Shown: one piece after another, positions 62,081 through 64,000 of the stretch
Numbering within the stretch: position 1 is the stretch's first letter
How the letters are laid out: every line of letters begins with the position of its first letter
Assembly (NCBI GenBank): GCA_003117195.1
Contig: BDSI01000040.1
Span: 758,783 to 822,782 of the forward strand
DNA from: Eudorina sp. 2006-703-Eu-15
Taxonomy: Eukaryota > Chlorophyta > Chlorophyceae > Chlamydomonadales > Volvocaceae
DNA length: 64,000 bases
Direction: 5' to 3'
Made by a program: the position numbers and the translations under genes
The notes under the pieces: generated by a model
Databases searched by the model: none
The model's input: only the letters and a program-made list of their open reading frames with translations
Told to the model about the DNA's origin: nothing

Positions 62081-64000
62081 ATGGAAGGCGACACAACCGC
62101 TCCGCCTCAGGTATGGGCGCGTGGCGATGCGGTCACGTCGAGGGAGTCGGGCAGGCCCCGTTCCACAGCCGTACCCGCGTAGCTAAGGAGACCTCGCGGA
62201 CATATTACACGACATACAACGCCCGCGCGCATCGCCAACCGCAACATCGTGTCATTGCCACCTTGTCTAGGACGTAAGGTGTAGTGCTCAATCCCCCTCC
62301 CCTTCCCTTGGTGCTGTCACTTGTTCTCATTCCTCCCGACGCACGCAGCTGGCGCTCCCAGCCCTTCCGGACACAGTCAACCACGAAGCCCAGACTGCAG
62401 CGGACGCCCAAGCAGCCACGCGCCGTGACAGGGACGTGCAGCACAAGCAATACCAGCCCGCGGATGAGGACATCAGCGACCTCACGAGCCGAGTGGCCTC
62501 CACGGACCGGGACGCTGCGGCCGCAGCAGTGATGCGACTGTGGGAGCTGACGGTGCTAACCCGCCGCAACCGTGTCGCCAACCAGCTGGCGCTGGCGGCC
62601 CTGGGCGGCGCGGGGCTGATGGTGGACTACGCGGCGGCCCTTCTGGGGAAGCAGCCCTCCAGCGAAGACCAGGACGCGGCCAACATGGCCCTGCTGGTCA
62701 GTGCGTTGGCTTACTTGGACATGGACCTATACCACATCGACTATGTAGATATATCCCGCAGTAGCACGCTGCATCGGGAACGAAGGAGCACAATCCAGAT
62801 GGCTGCGTTCAGGACCAGTCAGATCAGTGTCTATAGGAGGTTGGAGATGTGTGCAGGCAATATCACCCATGGGGGAAGGCTGCCAGGGGCCAAACATAAG
62901 GCAAGCGATAAGCGACTGGTCGAGAGAGGCCTGGGAAACCATCGAAAACTCCGACCTCGCCGTGCGCGCCGATATGCGAGGGGCGAGACAGCTCGCAGGG
63001 CGTCATTCAACAAGTGTGTGCTGTGGCGGGCAGGCGTCCTCGCGTCACCCAGCGCTGTGCGCCTACGTGGAGCTGTTGTGATGGTTCGGTGCCGCCCCCC
63101 CCGCACTGTGGCATCGCAGGTCTTGGAAAACCTGTCCATGAATGTGCAATTGCACCACGACCTGGCGCGCAATGCCGCTCTGCTGGGCTTTCTGATATCC
63201 ACCATCGGCAAGCAGTGGCTGGCTTACGTGCGAATCAACGCGGCCAAGGTGAGATGGCACCTTATTGCCAGGCGACCGATATCGCACTGCCTGTTGTCCT
63301 GTCGTACCCAGCGCCGGTTTGTGGATTGTGGATCAAATGAATGAATGTGGATTGTGGTTTGGTTAAGAAACGGATATCTATTCATTATCACTCTGGACAA
63401 GCTGTACATCCGCATGCCCAACCTAGCTGTACGCCTCCAGTATCCGGGGTCACTTAAACACCGATACCAACGCCCTATCCCTAACTTCTCTTGACTGCAC
63501 GTCCACAGATTTTGGTGAATATAACGTTCAGCGACCCGCAGCTGCAAGAGCTGGTGGCCCGGGCTGGTGGGACCGCAGTCGGGCTCGCCCTGCTCCGTGA
63601 GTCGGAGTCGGAGCTGGTGCGGCAAGGCGCCTGGCTGCTTAGCCACGTGACGGCGGGCCGGGGCTGCGCTGCTCGGGGGCAGCTGGCCGAACAGCTCGAC
63701 GTGCTGGAGAGCCTGCGGGTACGTTGCGAGCGCGCCTCTGGCATTTTGCTTCCAACGTACGGTTTTGTCGTGTACGACGTGTGCGAACAGTCAGGCACAC
63801 GTTTCAGTTTTGGCTTGAGCACAAACATACGCGTTTGTCATGCTGCAATAATCTTTGAGCACCGCGCGGCCTGTGTTTAACTTGCTTTGTTTCTTGTTTG
63901 CAGGCCCTCTTGACGGACAGCAAGGACCCGCCCACCAGGGCTCGCGTGTGTGAGGTGGTGTGCAACCTGGCACGCGGCGACGCGGGGCCGCACGCCAACC
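62081..64000 (+). CDS. Armadillo-repeat protein, 3' end beyond the window
   Basis: The ATG at 62081 in a strong context (GTGACCATGG) starts MEGDTTAPPQ. Exons: 62081-62110, 62349-62696, about 62857-63018, 63120-63248, 63509-63718 and 63904 to the window edge, each compatible with phase 0. The protein starts with a charged helix (QTAADAQAATRRDRDVQHKQ) and continues in helical repeats of armadillo character: AAAAAVMRLWELTVLTRRNR, NVQLHHDLARNAALLGFLIS, LQELVARAGGTAVGLALLRE, ELVRQGAWLLSHVTA, ARVCEVVCNLARG. The donors of exons two and three are uncertain. Such repeats form protein-binding superhelices; the family member (importin-like, ciliary ARMC, other) cannot be named from this part. Confidence 0.75.

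Overview
The window is nuclear DNA of a green alga, most likely a volvocine (Chlamydomonadales) species. The evidence is: intron-rich genes with GT...AG introns of roughly 60 to 2000 bp; plant-type genes (ACL5-type thermospermine synthase, plastid acyl-ACP thioesterase) beside flagellate/animal-type genes (LRRIQ1, SF3A2); TGTAA motifs, the chlorophyte poly(A) signal; (CA)n tracts, minisatellites, and DIRS, Ty3/gypsy, LINE and Tc1/mariner-type elements. The species cannot be fixed from sequence alone. No prokaryotic gene organisation, CRISPR array, rRNA or tRNA was seen.

Layout. 1-2225: a 70-bp GC-rich minisatellite. 2.9-6.4 kb: two decayed retroelements meeting at a perfect hairpin. 9.6-10.0 kb: a small intact LTR element (TRIM) with target-site duplication. 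11.2 kb: an (ACCCT)27 array. 11.7-23.0 kb, minus strand: a secreted protein made of filamin/Ig-like repeats, whose introns hold a 1605-bp pogo-like DNA transposon, a 944-bp GGGCGGGGCCCC-ended element, a long (CA)n and palindromic minisatellites. 23-30 kb: GC-rich non-coding DNA, a LINE 3' end and a DIRS-type tyrosine-recombinase retrotransposon. 30.9-32.8 kb, minus: ACL5. 33.5-34.6 kb: two tandem duplications. 35.7-37.9 kb, minus: acyl-ACP thioesterase. 38.8-40.2 kb, minus: a one-exon unknown protein with a membrane segment. 43.2-54.6 kb, minus: LRRIQ1, 19 exons. 55.0-55.7 kb, plus: a DnaJ-type zinc-finger protein, head to head with LRRIQ1. 57.5-59.9 kb, minus: SF3A2. 62.1 kb to the right edge, plus: an armadillo-repeat protein, cut off.

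Exon models were built by hand from splice sites, reading phase and family resemblance. ACL5, the thioesterase, SF3A2 and LRRIQ1 have phase-consistent models from ATG to stop; the filamin-repeat gene is phase-consistent over its first eleven exons. The genes do not form a pathway: they are unrelated housekeeping, plastid, polyamine and probably ciliary genes in a repeat-rich neighbourhood. The left 26 kb is dominated by mobile DNA and an AT-leaning gene; the right half carries GC-rich genes.
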